From positions 58,965 through 122,964 of the forward strand of contig CAYPSO010000001.1 in assembly GCA_964413275.1 (NCBI GenBank): a stretch of 64,000 nucleotides of DNA, given 5' to 3'. A program made the position numbers and the translations under genes. Source of the DNA: JAABRE01 sp964413275. GTDB taxonomy: Bacteria; Cyanobacteriota; Cyanobacteriia; Cyanobacteriales; JAABRE01. Shown one piece after another: positions 1 to 8,895 of this stretch (position 1 is its first letter; every line of letters starts with the position of its first letter). The notes below the pieces were generated by a model that did no database searches, was not told the DNA's origin, and saw only the letters and a list, made by a program, of their open reading frames with translations.

Positions 1-437
1 TTGTTGCTTAAATCTGCATTTAAAGATAAATCAACTGAAGTAGCACCAAGTCCTAAAGTTTGAGTAGTGCTTCCAGTTACACCTCTGTTAGCAGTAAGAC
101 TAGCAGTAGTAACACCTGTTAAATTAGCTGTAGCAACGATGTCTGTATCTTGATCGGCAGTTGCAGGATTAGAACCGCCTTCTGTAACTGAGGTGATTTG
201 TAAAGTTGCTGTACTTTTATTGCAGTTAACTGTAGCTGTAGCTGCTGTACCGGAGAATGTTCTGGCAGCTTGATTGACAGTTAAAGTTGTGGTAGGTGTT
301 GTAGCAAATGCACAGGTTGTAGGAACTGTACCATTAAAGATAAAGTCATCTGCCATTGCTTTAGGCGCAACACCGACGATACCAACGAGAAGTAAAGAAG
401 AAGCAATTAATTTAGAAGTTACTTTAGTATTAAACAT
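1..437 (-). CDS. Secreted pilin-like subunit (partial, runs off the left edge)
   Basis: About 145 codons are visible before the gene leaves the window. The ATG at 437 is preceded six bases upstream by AGGAG. Residues 1-29 form a signal peptide (charged start, hydrophobic core SLLLVGIVGV, cleavage after AMA). The mature part is rich in Thr, Ala and Ser, alternates like beta-strands, and has two cysteines at residues 42 and 72 that could form the intrachain disulfide usual in chaperone-usher subunits and spore-coat U-type proteins. It is the third gene of a leftward set after a PapD-like chaperone and an usher-like protein, which makes a structural fibre subunit the most likely role. The sequence alone does not name a family with certainty; a generic secreted adhesin is the alternative. 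Confidence 0.7.
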   Translation of the reverse strand, partial: MFNTKVTSKLIASSLLLVGIVGVAPKAMADDFIFNGTVPTTCAFATTPTTTLTVNQAARTFSGTAATATVNCNKSTATLQITSVTEGGSNPATADQDTDIVATANLTGVTTASLTANRGVTGSTTQTLGLGATSVDLSLNADLSN

Positions 438-598
438 GATTTTCTCCTGATTTGATCGTAGAACAATTTATTAATTAAGAATAGGAACTTAACTCATTCC
501 CTATGTCTATGTCTATCACTATAGGAAAATTAATTAGATTTGAAAATTCGTAGATTTACGTAAGCAAAAATCGGTATGCGCATTTACGCAAATAAAGT

Positions 599-3244
599 TT
601 AATTTTTCAATAGATTAATTTCTTGGAAAGTTTCTGAATCTTCTTGAATGATTATTTGTTCAGGTTGAGCGGGTTCTCCATTAAGTTTTAAATTGTAGAT
701 ACCTTGTTTCATACCTTCTAAATAAAAGACTCCTGCCCCATTAGTTAAAGAAAAGATAGTTTCATCTTTATTTTGGGAAATAGCTTCTACTCTGATACCA
801 TTGAGAGCCTTACCTTCAGCATTAGTAACTACACCGCTAACAGTATAGGAAGCACTAAAAGGAATTAAAACTTCTGTGTAGCTACCGGGAGCTACTTTAA
901 CAGCTAAAGCTGAAATCCCTGATGTCCAGTCTAAAGGAAAACCCGCAGGATCGAGATCTAGTCGATAAACTCCGGGTGGGGTAGAGAGAAAGACACCATC
1001 AGGTTTAATTTCTGGATAGGAATAATTAATCGTTTGATTATTAAGAATTAACATTAAGTTAGCATCTTCAGTAAAAATATCTTCATTTTTGTCTAATTTA
1101 CCGTTATTATTGCGATCGTAAAAAGGTTTAATCCAGATACCGCCATTACTGCGTAAACGGTTAAAATCTTGGGGACTAGGGCCTGATCTAATGCCGTTTT
1201 GTACATTAAGTTTAGGGGAAAATTCGATCCTAAATTGAGCATCAGGGGAATATAAAGAAACTTGTTGATAACCTAATCTAACAATAACTCCGGGGATAAT
1301 AGCCGTAGAAACGGAAGAAAGCACACCGCTACCACGAGAACCAATGCTATAACCTAAATTAAATTCCCATACAGGAAAACCATCATTTAATTTTCGATCT
1401 GAACGATAACGCCAACCCAAGGCAGCGAGATAATCATCTTGACCATTTTGAGTAGTGGTATCGTAATCAAAAATTAGAGAATGTCCTTCTAAAAAGGAAG
1501 TTTTGTTGGAAAGGTTATAGGTGATTTGTGATTCAGTCTCATTTCTACCTCGACGATGCTCTAATCTCAAATTACCAAAGGTTTGACTTAAGTTCCAAGT
1601 TAAACGACTATTACTGTTAACTTCTACTCTGGCATAGGTTGAATTTAAACCTTTGCTATGGTTGAACTGTAAGGCTGCGGCTAAATAGGAATCTGAATTA
1701 CTTTGGTTTGCACTACCAACAAAATTAAAATTAGGCGATATGCGCCAATTCAAATCCAGTTTTTGACTATTATAGTTACCGTTGAAATTTAAACTAAAGT
1801 CAGGGGTAGGATTGAAGTACATTCGAGATTCTATGGACCAATCTGAATCATCAAAATCAGGGGTAAGTGCTGATATGGCTAGTTGAAAAGGTACTTTTTT
1901 AGGTTGATAAAAAATTTCTCCTAAAGGGCGCAGTGATGAGCCATCATAATAAACTCCTGTACCAACAGTTAAGTCTTCTGAAACACCATGACGATAAGCT
2001 ATTCCCGCTTCAAGTTGATTAAACTCGCCAATAAAATTCTGAGCTTGAATATCTCGCTTGAATCCACCAGAAATATTTAAAACCGATGTTCCTGCTGTGA
2101 GTAATTCTGGTAAATCAGTAAAATTCACATCTCTGATTTCTGGTTCAGTAAATAAAAGTCCATCACGATAGAGGAAAACTTGGTATCTTTCCCTTTTAAC
2201 AGGGACTTTGAAAGTATAAACTCCTGATCCATCGACTAAAGTTTCAGCAACAATGCGATCGCTAAATTCCTTGACTAAGCGCACTAAAGTCCCCGGTGCT
2301 GTTTGTCCGGTAATAGTTCGTTGTATTTGTTCTGGTTGAAATCTTTGTCTAGGATCAAAACCACTAAAACTATTTTCTCTTGGTTCTACATCCCAACGTT
2401 TAATGGTAGTTAAACCCCAATAATCTCCACCATTATCCCTAGGCCAAAAAGTAGGTTGAGAGCCAATAATATAATCTGTAGATTGCCCTTGATGCCACCA
2501 TTGAGCTTCTTGAAGATTCCAGCTTGTGGTATCGAATAAATCACCTTGTCTGGTACGCACAAACCAACTGCCACCGAGTAAAGTACCTGTGCCGAGCAAT
2601 TCTCCTTGGTATCTAGGAGGCTCGTTATTTAGAGAATTTTTTCTTTTAGTACCATTAATATTGACATCATTACCTATGGCAGTAAAAGTAAAAGGAGCAG
2701 GAAAAACAGTAGGTAATCCTTCAGTAATAATGGGAATTTCTTCAGCAATGTTAGTTTGTTGTATATTAGACCAAGGAGGATTAAAAACAACTGCATATTC
2801 GAGTACATCAAATTCTGTGGGTACTTGAAACCATGTTTGAATTTGTTGAACAGAAATTGTGAGTCCTAATTCAGCATCAGTAATTAGCTCTCCAGAATCA
2901 ATGCGAGTAACTAATCCGGGGGCTGTAATTTGCCAAAAACCGTCTTCTTGTTTATTAACTTGAAGTTTTAAAGCGGTAACTACATCAGAGAAAGGAATCA
3001 GCCAGTTTTCAAAATCAATGGCTTGAGTACCATCTTCTAATCCTTTGACTAACCCGGAAGGAATAACATTGCGTGTACCAACATTTAAACCCACAGGAAG
3101 AACCATAAATTCTTCATTAATTGAGTTATCCTGTTCTGTTGGAGTTATTGGGGGAGTAGTTTCTGCTTCATCAGCAATTGCTTGCAAACAAATAAAATTA
3201 AAAGTTATAAAAAAAATTAAACAGAAGATTTTTAAAAAAAACAT
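599..3244 (-). CDS. Usher-like outer-membrane protein with carboxypeptidase-regulatory-like C-terminus
   Basis: 881 residues. Residues 1-24 are a signal peptide ending in AIA. After an N-terminal domain (about 45-160) comes an Ig-like segment (about 305-380) and then a long region of alternating short strands (about 385-690). This contains usher-style phrases such as YRHGVSEDLTVGTGVYYDG, where FimD/PapC ushers have their barrel. Near residue 706 is an EF-hand-like calcium loop (DRNNNGKLDKNED), and about 795-865 is a carboxypeptidase-regulatory-like beta-sandwich. The neighbouring PapD-like chaperone and secreted subunit support a role in secreting and assembling a surface fibre through the outer membrane. 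It is far from classical ushers, so the assignment rests on the barrel-like pattern plus context; an unrelated autotransported adhesin is possible. Confidence 0.65.
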   Translation of the reverse strand: MFFLKIFCLIFFITFNFICLQAIADEAETTPPITPTEQDNSINEEFMVLPVGLNVGTRNVIPSGLVKGLEDGTQAIDFENWLIPFSDVVTALKLQVNKQEDGFWQITAPGLVTRIDSGELITDAELGLTISVQQIQTWFQVPTEFDVLEYAVVFNPPWSNIQQTNIAEEIPIITEGLPTVFPAPFTFTAIGNDVNINGTKRKNSLNNEPPRYQGELLGTGTLLGGSWFVRTRQGDLFDTTSWNLQEAQWWHQGQSTDYIIGSQPTFWPRDNGGDYWGLTTIKRWDVEPRENSFSGFDPRQRFQPEQIQRTITGQTAPGTLVRLVKEFSDRIVAETLVDGSGVYTFKVPVKRERYQVFLYRDGLLFTEPEIRDVNFTDLPELLTAGTSVLNISGGFKRDIQAQNFIGEFNQLEAGIAYRHGVSEDLTVGTGVYYDGSSLRPLGEIFYQPKKVPFQLAISALTPDFDDSDWSIESRMYFNPTPDFSLNFNGNYNSQKLDLNWRISPNFNFVGSANQSNSDSYLAAALQFNHSKGLNSTYARVEVNSNSRLTWNLSQTFGNLRLEHRRGRNETESQITYNLSNKTSFLEGHSLIFDYDTTTQNGQDDYLAALGWRYRSDRKLNDGFPVWEFNLGYSIGSRGSGVLSSVSTAIIPGVIVRLGYQQVSLYSPDAQFRIEFSPKLNVQNGIRSGPSPQDFNRLRSNGGIWIKPFYDRNNNGKLDKNEDIFTEDANLMLILNNQTINYSYPEIKPDGVFLSTPPGVYRLDLDPAGFPLDWTSGISALAVKVAPGSYTEVLIPFSASYTVSGVVTNAEGKALNGIRVEAISQNKDETIFSLTNGAGVFYLEGMKQGIYNLKLNGEPAQPEQIIIQEDSETFQEINLLKN

Positions 3245-3245
3245 T

Positions 3246-3330
3246 ACTGTTAGTTTTTAGCGATTAGCTGTTAGCTGTTAGCAATTAGCTGTTAGTGGTT
3301 AACAAATAACGAATAACAAATAACTAACCA
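3246..3330. repeat. TTAGCNN heptad-type intergenic repeat
   Basis: Between the chaperone and usher-like genes lies a run of near-repeats of TTAGCTG and TTAGCNN followed by AATAACGAATAACAAATAAC. The same kind of tract recurs at about 17060-17120, 36540-36580, 39760-39845, 46618-46665 and 51140-51270. It resembles the short tandemly repeated heptamers known from cyanobacteria. Confidence 0.6.
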
Positions 3331-4212
3331 CTAAATAGATACATTCATCTCAAAAGGTACAGTATTGGGATTAGTTTTTTCATCTATTTGCCAAATTAAT
3401 TCACCGCTTAACTGATAATCACCTGATGCTAAGGATAAGGGTTTTTCTTCTCCTGTAGTATCTTTAGTTGTTGGTGTAATATTAAAATTGCGATCGCCTC
3501 CTGCAATCACAGTTGTTTCTGGTAATTCTCCTTCACTAATCAATTGACCATTTTGAGATAGTTTCCAAACTAATTTAGGTAACACAGAAGCTTCGCCTGA
3601 ATTACTAACTAATAATTTAAGAGTATTATTAGTTTTTTCGTAGGTAATATTTTCTACTTTTAAATTAGGACTAAGATTTCCTTTAGCCACATAAACAGTA
3701 ACGCCTATACGAGCAATTATACCTACCGTATTCTGTTGATTATCCAAAGCTTCTATCAGGGTTTCCGCAAACACAGTAGTACGATATTCTCCATCGGGTA
3801 AACTAGGCAGAAGTTGTGCCAATAAACGAACTCTACGTTCGCTATCAGGAGGAATAGTCATTTCACGGGGAGAAAAACGCAAATAAGGACTTAAATCATC
3901 CTTACTTTCGCTTAAAATAGTGAAACCTTCCTCTCTATTATAGGTAAATGGCTCTGTATAAATACGAACCCGACTAGGTTTAGTTGTAGTATTTCTAATA
4001 GTAATAATTCCTTGGGCTTGTCCACGCTCCGATTGAACTTGAATGACTAAAGGAGATACACCAACTTGAGCCTTAACAACAGGATTAAACAGAAAAATTG
4101 TTGAAAGAAAAACACTACTAGCACTAATCAATCCAATGAACCAATATTTTGATTTACTTTTAGAATTTAAAGAAAAAAACTTAGACATAAACTTAAAATT
4201 TAATAATCTCAT
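3331..4212 (-). CDS. PapD-like periplasmic pilus chaperone
   Basis: 293 residues with a membrane or signal segment at about 23-48 ending VVKAQ. The mature N-terminal half reads like the first Ig domain of fimbrial chaperones: VSPLVIQVQSERGQAQGIIT, then NTTTKPSRVRIYTEPF, then a FSPREMTIPPDSERRVRLLA strand typical of PapD/CsuC proteins, where subunits bind by strand complementation. The second half is a further beta-rich domain. It is the first gene of a leftward set that continues with an usher-like protein 86 bases downstream and a secreted subunit, so it probably protects that subunit in the periplasm. An internal ATG 24 bases in (MSKFF) is an alternative start. Confidence 0.75.
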   Translation of the reverse strand: MRLLNFKFMSKFFSLNSKSKSKYWFIGLISASSVFLSTIFLFNPVVKAQVGVSPLVIQVQSERGQAQGIITIRNTTTKPSRVRIYTEPFTYNREEGFTILSESKDDLSPYLRFSPREMTIPPDSERRVRLLAQLLPSLPDGEYRTTVFAETLIEALDNQQNTVGIIARIGVTVYVAKGNLSPNLKVENITYEKTNNTLKLLVSNSGEASVLPKLVWKLSQNGQLISEGELPETTVIAGGDRNFNITPTTKDTTGEEKPLSLASGDYQLSGELIWQIDEKTNPNTVPFEMNVSI

Positions 4213-4302
4213 TTAAAATATAATTTTGATTATATATTAATAACATATAGTAATCCTGCTAAATGATTTATAAACTTTTCTCTCTCTTGGTGGACATTCT
4301 CT

Positions 4303-4343
4303 TGCGTCTTTCGCCGACGGGGGCTTCCACCGCTCTGCGGTTT
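4303..4343. repeat. GC-rich hairpin-bearing insert
   Basis: This short stretch is much more GC-rich than the AT-rich sequence on both sides and ends in a perfect small hairpin, ACCGC-TCT-GCGGT. It lies in the divergent gap between the chaperone and mtnB. It may be a dispersed repeat or an RNA structure; the copy number elsewhere in the genome is unknown. Confidence 0.3.
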
Positions 4344-4421
4344 ATAAAAAAATGTTAATATTTACCAAGAAAATATTATTCCTATAAATCCAAAAACTAA
4401 TATTAATAATTAATAAATTAA

Positions 4422-5033
4422 ATGATACGAAATCAATTAATAACAACAGCACATCAATTTTATCAACTTGGATGGATGGTTGGTACAGCCGGTAATCTTT
4501 CCGCTAGAGTAGAAGAAAATAGCTTCTGGATTACTGCTAGTGGCAAAAGCAAAGGAAAACTGACAGAATCAGATTTTGTGCGAGTTAATTTAGCAGGTGA
4601 TATTTTAGAATCTCCTTCTTCTGAAAATCGCCCTTCAGCAGAAACCAGTATTCATCAAGTTATTTATCAATTATTCCCAGAAACTCAAGCTTGCTATCAT
4701 GTCCATTCAGTAGAAGCTAATTTAGTTTCTCAATTAGCTCAAAAAAATAATCTCCCCTTACCTAATATTGAAATGTTAAAAGGATTAGGTATTTGGTACG
4801 AAAATCCTCATATAAATATGCCAGTATTTGCTAATTATTTAGAAGTACCAAAAATTGCCACAGAAATTAAAGAAAGATTTACTAAAGTCAAACCAGAAAT
4901 ACCAGCTTTACTAATCCTCAATCATGGTGTAACTGTTTGGGCTGATAGTTGTGAAAAAGCAAAAAACTATGTGGAAATTGCTGAATATTTATTTCGTTAT
5001 CTAGTTGCTGCTCATCAAGCAAAATTAATTTAA
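4422..5033 (+). CDS. mtnB: Methylthioribulose-1-phosphate dehydratase
   Basis: A 203-residue class II aldolase-fold protein of the size normal for MtnB. This cytosolic zinc enzyme dehydrates 5-methylthioribulose-1-phosphate in the methionine salvage pathway. Family signatures seen are GWMVGTAGNLSAR near the N-terminus, ITASGKSKG for phosphate binding, and the zinc histidines H93 and H95 in CYHVHSVEAN with H168 in LILNHGV. The ATG at 4422 begins directly with the conserved first helix. No other salvage gene lies in the window. Fuculose-phosphate-type aldolases share the fold, but the AGNLSAR and ASGKSKG segments favour MtnB. Confidence 0.85.
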   Translation: MIRNQLITTAHQFYQLGWMVGTAGNLSARVEENSFWITASGKSKGKLTESDFVRVNLAGDILESPSSENRPSAETSIHQVIYQLFPETQACYHVHSVEANLVSQLAQKNNLPLPNIEMLKGLGIWYENPHINMPVFANYLEVPKIATEIKERFTKVKPEIPALLILNHGVTVWADSCEKAKNYVEIAEYLFRYLVAAHQAKLI

Positions 5034-5077
5034 TTTATATGTCAACTCTTAACTGTTGGGAATTTTTATAAAAAATA

Positions 5078-6505
5078 TTATTGTTCTATTCTAACTTGTA
5101 CTATAAAATCTCTAATTTCTTTTACTAACCAATCTTGTTCAACAGTTGTTAGATTGTCGCCAAATTTATACCAAAAATAATTACTAATCTGATGTTCATA
5201 CCAACTAAAATTTTTATTTTGATATTCAAGAAGGCAATGGGAAAATGTTTTTCCTTGGGGATTAGTATTTTCTATTACAGATATATTCATAATATCTTTA
5301 GTATTACCACTTTTATCATAACGCAAATTAAATATTTTTCTAGTAATTGTAAAAAAATCACGATTAATTTTAAGTTCGACAATACCTCGAATCTTCCATA
5401 GGAATAAGCCTAAAGATAATACGCCAATTCCACTTAAGAATAAAAACAAAATAAATGATAGATAAAAACCTGTATTGAGAAAAAGCAAAACAAGTACCAT
5501 GATTGTTATTGTTCCCCAAAAAAATAGATTCCAAATCATAGAAAATAACAACATATTAAAAGTTTCTCCTCTCCAACCTGCGGGAGGTATTGAAACAAAA
5601 AATTCATCATTTTTCCAGTCTAAAAAAATAGCACTACCTTTAGGTGGACGATGTAAAACTAAAGCTGGTTTAATCTCAGTAAGTCTGATAAGATTGCGCT
5701 TTTTTTGTAATACTTGCAGGGCTTCTTCTGCCGAATGATACCTTTCTTCAAAAGAAGGTGCAGTCATTTTATCTAACCAATGGGCAAAATCTTCTGATAA
5801 ACTAACTTTATTTCTAAAATCAATTTTTAAGCGTTGATGAGGTAATTCTGCGGGAGATCTATGGGTCAATAAAAAGATTAAAGTTGCACCTAAACTATAT
5901 AAATCAGAAGCAAAAAAAGTTCTACCTCGAAATTGTTCTGGGGGCATATAACCAAAAGTACCTACAATCGTACCACTTAAACTTAAAGTATTACGATAAA
6001 GGTCTTGTACTGCTCCAAAATCTACCAAATAAATCTTGCCATCTTCACGACGAATAATATTTTGTGGCTTAATATCTCGATGAATAACTGGAGGTGATAA
6101 TTGATGAATATAATTAAGAATTTCTAATAGGTCAATTGCGATATTTTTAACTTCTTCTTCATTAGTATGCCAACCATTTTTTACCAAATCATATAATGAT
6201 TCTCCCGCTACTAATTCTTGGACTAAATAAAATTTTCTATCTCCTTCTGTATCAAGATAAAAATAGTCAAGATATTTTGGAATAAAAGAATGATTTAATG
6301 TCGCTAATACTTTTGCCTCTCTTTCAAATAAATCAAGGATTTTCCAATCATTAATTTGGCTTAAAAATACGGCTTTAATAGCTACAGTTTGTTTACTGTT
6401 TAAATCTATGGCAGAATAAGTTTTCCCTGTTCCTCCTTCACCTAATAAAGTAACAATTTGATAGCGGTTATCAATAATATCTCCACCATAATGTAATGTT
6501 GACAT
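5078..6505 (-). CDS. Membrane-anchored serine/threonine protein kinase
   Basis: 475 residues. A Hanks-type kinase domain occupies about 14-275. It has the glycine loop GEGGTGKT from residue 22, lysine K44 in AIKAV, the catalytic HRDIKPQN at 142-149, the DFG at 162-164, and a PPEQF segment in the activation region. All residues needed for activity are present. It is followed by two hydrophobic membrane spans (about 318-370) and a C-terminal domain of about 100 residues that I do not recognise. The ATG lies six bases after the recJ stop codon, so the two genes are probably cotranscribed. The substrate is unknown. Confidence 0.9.
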   Translation of the reverse strand: MSTLHYGGDIIDNRYQIVTLLGEGGTGKTYSAIDLNSKQTVAIKAVFLSQINDWKILDLFEREAKVLATLNHSFIPKYLDYFYLDTEGDRKFYLVQELVAGESLYDLVKNGWHTNEEEVKNIAIDLLEILNYIHQLSPPVIHRDIKPQNIIRREDGKIYLVDFGAVQDLYRNTLSLSGTIVGTFGYMPPEQFRGRTFFASDLYSLGATLIFLLTHRSPAELPHQRLKIDFRNKVSLSEDFAHWLDKMTAPSFEERYHSAEEALQVLQKKRNLIRLTEIKPALVLHRPPKGSAIFLDWKNDEFFVSIPPAGWRGETFNMLLFSMIWNLFFWGTITIMVLVLLFLNTGFYLSFILFLFLSGIGVLSLGLFLWKIRGIVELKINRDFFTITRKIFNLRYDKSGNTKDIMNISVIENTNPQGKTFSHCLLEYQNKNFSWYEHQISNYFWYKFGDNLTTVEQDWLVKEIRDFIVQVRIEQ

Positions 6506-6511
6506 TGGTTT

Positions 6512-8776
6512 TTATTTAACTAACATTTCTTGAATAGTTTCTAATTTGACTTTAGTAAAATAGTCTTTTTTAAACTGCTCTTCTTCTACTATATCTAAAA
6601 ATTTATTTAATGTGGCTTCAAATTGACTGGTGTCTGGTTCAATTGTAATAAATTTTAATTTGTTGTCTTCGAGTTTAGCCAATAAGCCATTTTTCTCAAG
6701 ACTAATTAAGCCTAATTTTAAACTATCTTCGCTCAATTTTAAGTTATTCAATAATTCTTGTTGATTGATTATCTGATGATTGTTAACTAAATTTTGAGCT
6801 ATTGTTAATAACTCCTCCCAAATTTCTAAAGGATTCAATTGTTGTTCTGAATTATAATTTAAAGCTAATCTTTTCTTTGATTGTTTTGCTAGTTGATAAT
6901 ATTTTTCTAACTGCTGCCAATTAAGAGGCGGTTTTGTTATTACCATTATTTCTGATGTATCTTGTTTAAATTCTTTTGCTCTATAATCTAAAATTAAATT
7001 AGGCTCACTTTCTTGAAAAACTAATTCTAAATTATCTAAAAATATTCTTATATCAATTAATGTGACTTGTGGCTCATTATTAAAATCACCTATATTTATA
7101 AGTAAATCGAGTCTATTATTTTCTGGTAATTCTTCTTTTCTATGTCCCCACCAAATTCCTGATATATATTTCTCTGAAGAATCATCTCTTAAAATAAAAG
7201 TTGTTTTATAATAACCTTGTTTCTGTTGACTTAAGTCTGATATTTGTTGAGAGTAACAATTTTCAAGCCAACAGTTTCTCACTAAAAAAACTGGAGCTTT
7301 ATTCCCCATACCAAATGGCTCTAAATAATTGATTTCATCTAAAACATTTTCCGCTAAATCTTTTACTGTAACTATCATATCTATTTTAATAGATGGTTCA
7401 AAATTTAGATTTTGTTGCCTTAATTTCTGATTAATATTATTTTTAAAAATCTCAATATTTTCTGCCAACAAACTTAATCCTGCGGCATAAGGATGTCCGC
7501 CAAAACTTAATAATAAATCAGATTGCGAGGCAACTAAATTATATAAATCAATTTTATTAGTTGAACGTGCTGAACCTCTAGCAATTTGTAAATTATTTTT
7601 AGTCTCTATTATACTTAACAAAATAGCTGGCCTCCCATATTCTTCAGCAATTTTTCCGGCTACTAATCCGAGTACCCCTAATTCCCATTGATTACTAGCT
7701 AAAACGATAACACTTGTGGTAGATAAATCTATTTTTTTTAGATGTTTTTTGGCATCTTTAATAATATCTTCCTGTAAACTTTTACGACGACTATTAGCTA
7801 ATTCGGCTTTAAAAGCTAATTTATTACAATTTTTTTCATTTTTACTTGTTAGCAAATCTATGCAGAAATTAGCATCTCCATGAATACGACTAATTGCATT
7901 AATACGAGGCCCAATACCATAGGAAATATCTGTCGGGCGATCGCCATTTGTTTTACATATAGTTAATAATCTTTTTAAACCATATCTTTTAGTTTTTTCT
8001 AATTTTTTAATCCCGATTTGGGCTAAATAACGACAATCATCTTTTAACTCGACTAAATCTGCAATCAAACCAATGGCAACTAAATCTAATAATTCTTCAG
8101 GATTATATTGTTTATATTTTTGCCAATTATCTGCTAAACATTCAATTAATTTATAAGCAACAGCTACCCCCGAAAGATGATATAATGGATGAGTATTATC
8201 TAAATAACGAGGATTAATAATAGCAACAACATGGGGACGTTTTTCTGGTAAGGTATGATGGTCAGTTACAATAATATCTATTCCTAGTTCAACTGCATAA
8301 TTAATTTCATCAATATTAGTGCTACCTGTATCGCAAGTTATAATTAATGTAACCCCTTGAATTACTAATTTATTAATACCTTCTTTATTTAAACCATGAG
8401 ATTCTGTTAAACGATTGGGAATATAATATAATAAATATTTTTCTTGCTGAAAAAAATATCCTAAGCCTTCCCATAAAATACTGGTAGCAGTAACTCCATC
8501 AGCATCAAAATCCCCCCAAATAGCAATTTTTTCTTGGTTAATCAGAGCTTTTTCTAAACGATTTTTGGCTAAGAAAATTTCTTCACCAAATTCTGCATAA
8601 CTACTAGCTTGATAGTCTTGATAATTTAAGAAATATTTTAATTTTTCTTCAGTTCTAATATTACGTTGCCACAATAATTGTGCTAAATAATATCCATTGG
8701 CTAAACCAGTATATGTTTTAACTAAATTTAAAAATTTATCTGTTATGGATGCTGATGGGAATAATTGCCATTTCAT
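6512..8776 (-). CDS. recJ: Single-stranded-DNA-specific exonuclease RecJ
   Basis: A DHH-superfamily 5'-3' exonuclease acting on single-stranded DNA in recombination and mismatch repair. The metal-binding motifs are in order: IWGDFDADGVTATSIL, TCDTGS, and VTDHHTLPE. The DHHA1 glycine motif SFGGHPYAAG follows, then the OB-fold region. The C-terminal extension of roughly 200 residues is longer than in enterobacterial RecJ and is common in cyanobacterial versions. The open frame reaches a TTG at 8782, but the ATG at 8776 is the more natural start. The kinase gene follows six bases downstream. The recR gene begins about 120 bases away on the opposite strand. Confidence 0.93.
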   Translation of the reverse strand: MKWQLFPSASITDKFLNLVKTYTGLANGYYLAQLLWQRNIRTEEKLKYFLNYQDYQASSYAEFGEEIFLAKNRLEKALINQEKIAIWGDFDADGVTATSILWEGLGYFFQQEKYLLYYIPNRLTESHGLNKEGINKLVIQGVTLIITCDTGSTNIDEINYAVELGIDIIVTDHHTLPEKRPHVVAIINPRYLDNTHPLYHLSGVAVAYKLIECLADNWQKYKQYNPEELLDLVAIGLIADLVELKDDCRYLAQIGIKKLEKTKRYGLKRLLTICKTNGDRPTDISYGIGPRINAISRIHGDANFCIDLLTSKNEKNCNKLAFKAELANSRRKSLQEDIIKDAKKHLKKIDLSTTSVIVLASNQWELGVLGLVAGKIAEEYGRPAILLSIIETKNNLQIARGSARSTNKIDLYNLVASQSDLLLSFGGHPYAAGLSLLAENIEIFKNNINQKLRQQNLNFEPSIKIDMIVTVKDLAENVLDEINYLEPFGMGNKAPVFLVRNCWLENCYSQQISDLSQQKQGYYKTTFILRDDSSEKYISGIWWGHRKEELPENNRLDLLINIGDFNNEPQVTLIDIRIFLDNLELVFQESEPNLILDYRAKEFKQDTSEIMVITKPPLNWQQLEKYYQLAKQSKKRLALNYNSEQQLNPLEIWEELLTIAQNLVNNHQIINQQELLNNLKLSEDSLKLGLISLEKNGLLAKLEDNKLKFITIEPDTSQFEATLNKFLDIVEEEQFKKDYFTKVKLETIQEMLVK

Positions 8777-8883
8777 AACCAAGACTTAATCAGGATTAAC
8801 ATGATTTTCACGATTAACAGGATTATAATTATAATTTAACCCTAATTATAAAAATAATATAATTAATTATTAACTATTTTTTT

Positions 8884-8887
8884 GGAG
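8884..8887 (+). promoter_or_regulatory. Ribosome binding site deciding the recR start
   Basis: GGAG within TTTGGAGAAAAG is the only purine-rich ribosome-binding candidate near the conserved recR N-terminus. It is correctly spaced for ATT at 8896 and too far (32 bases) from the TTG at 8920. Confidence 0.55.
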
Positions 8888-8895
8888 AAAAGACC

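Noticed and set aside
4213..4421. A riboswitch (SAM-type) before mtnB
   Set aside because: The GC-rich part shows only one short hairpin, without the conserved core of a SAM riboswitch.
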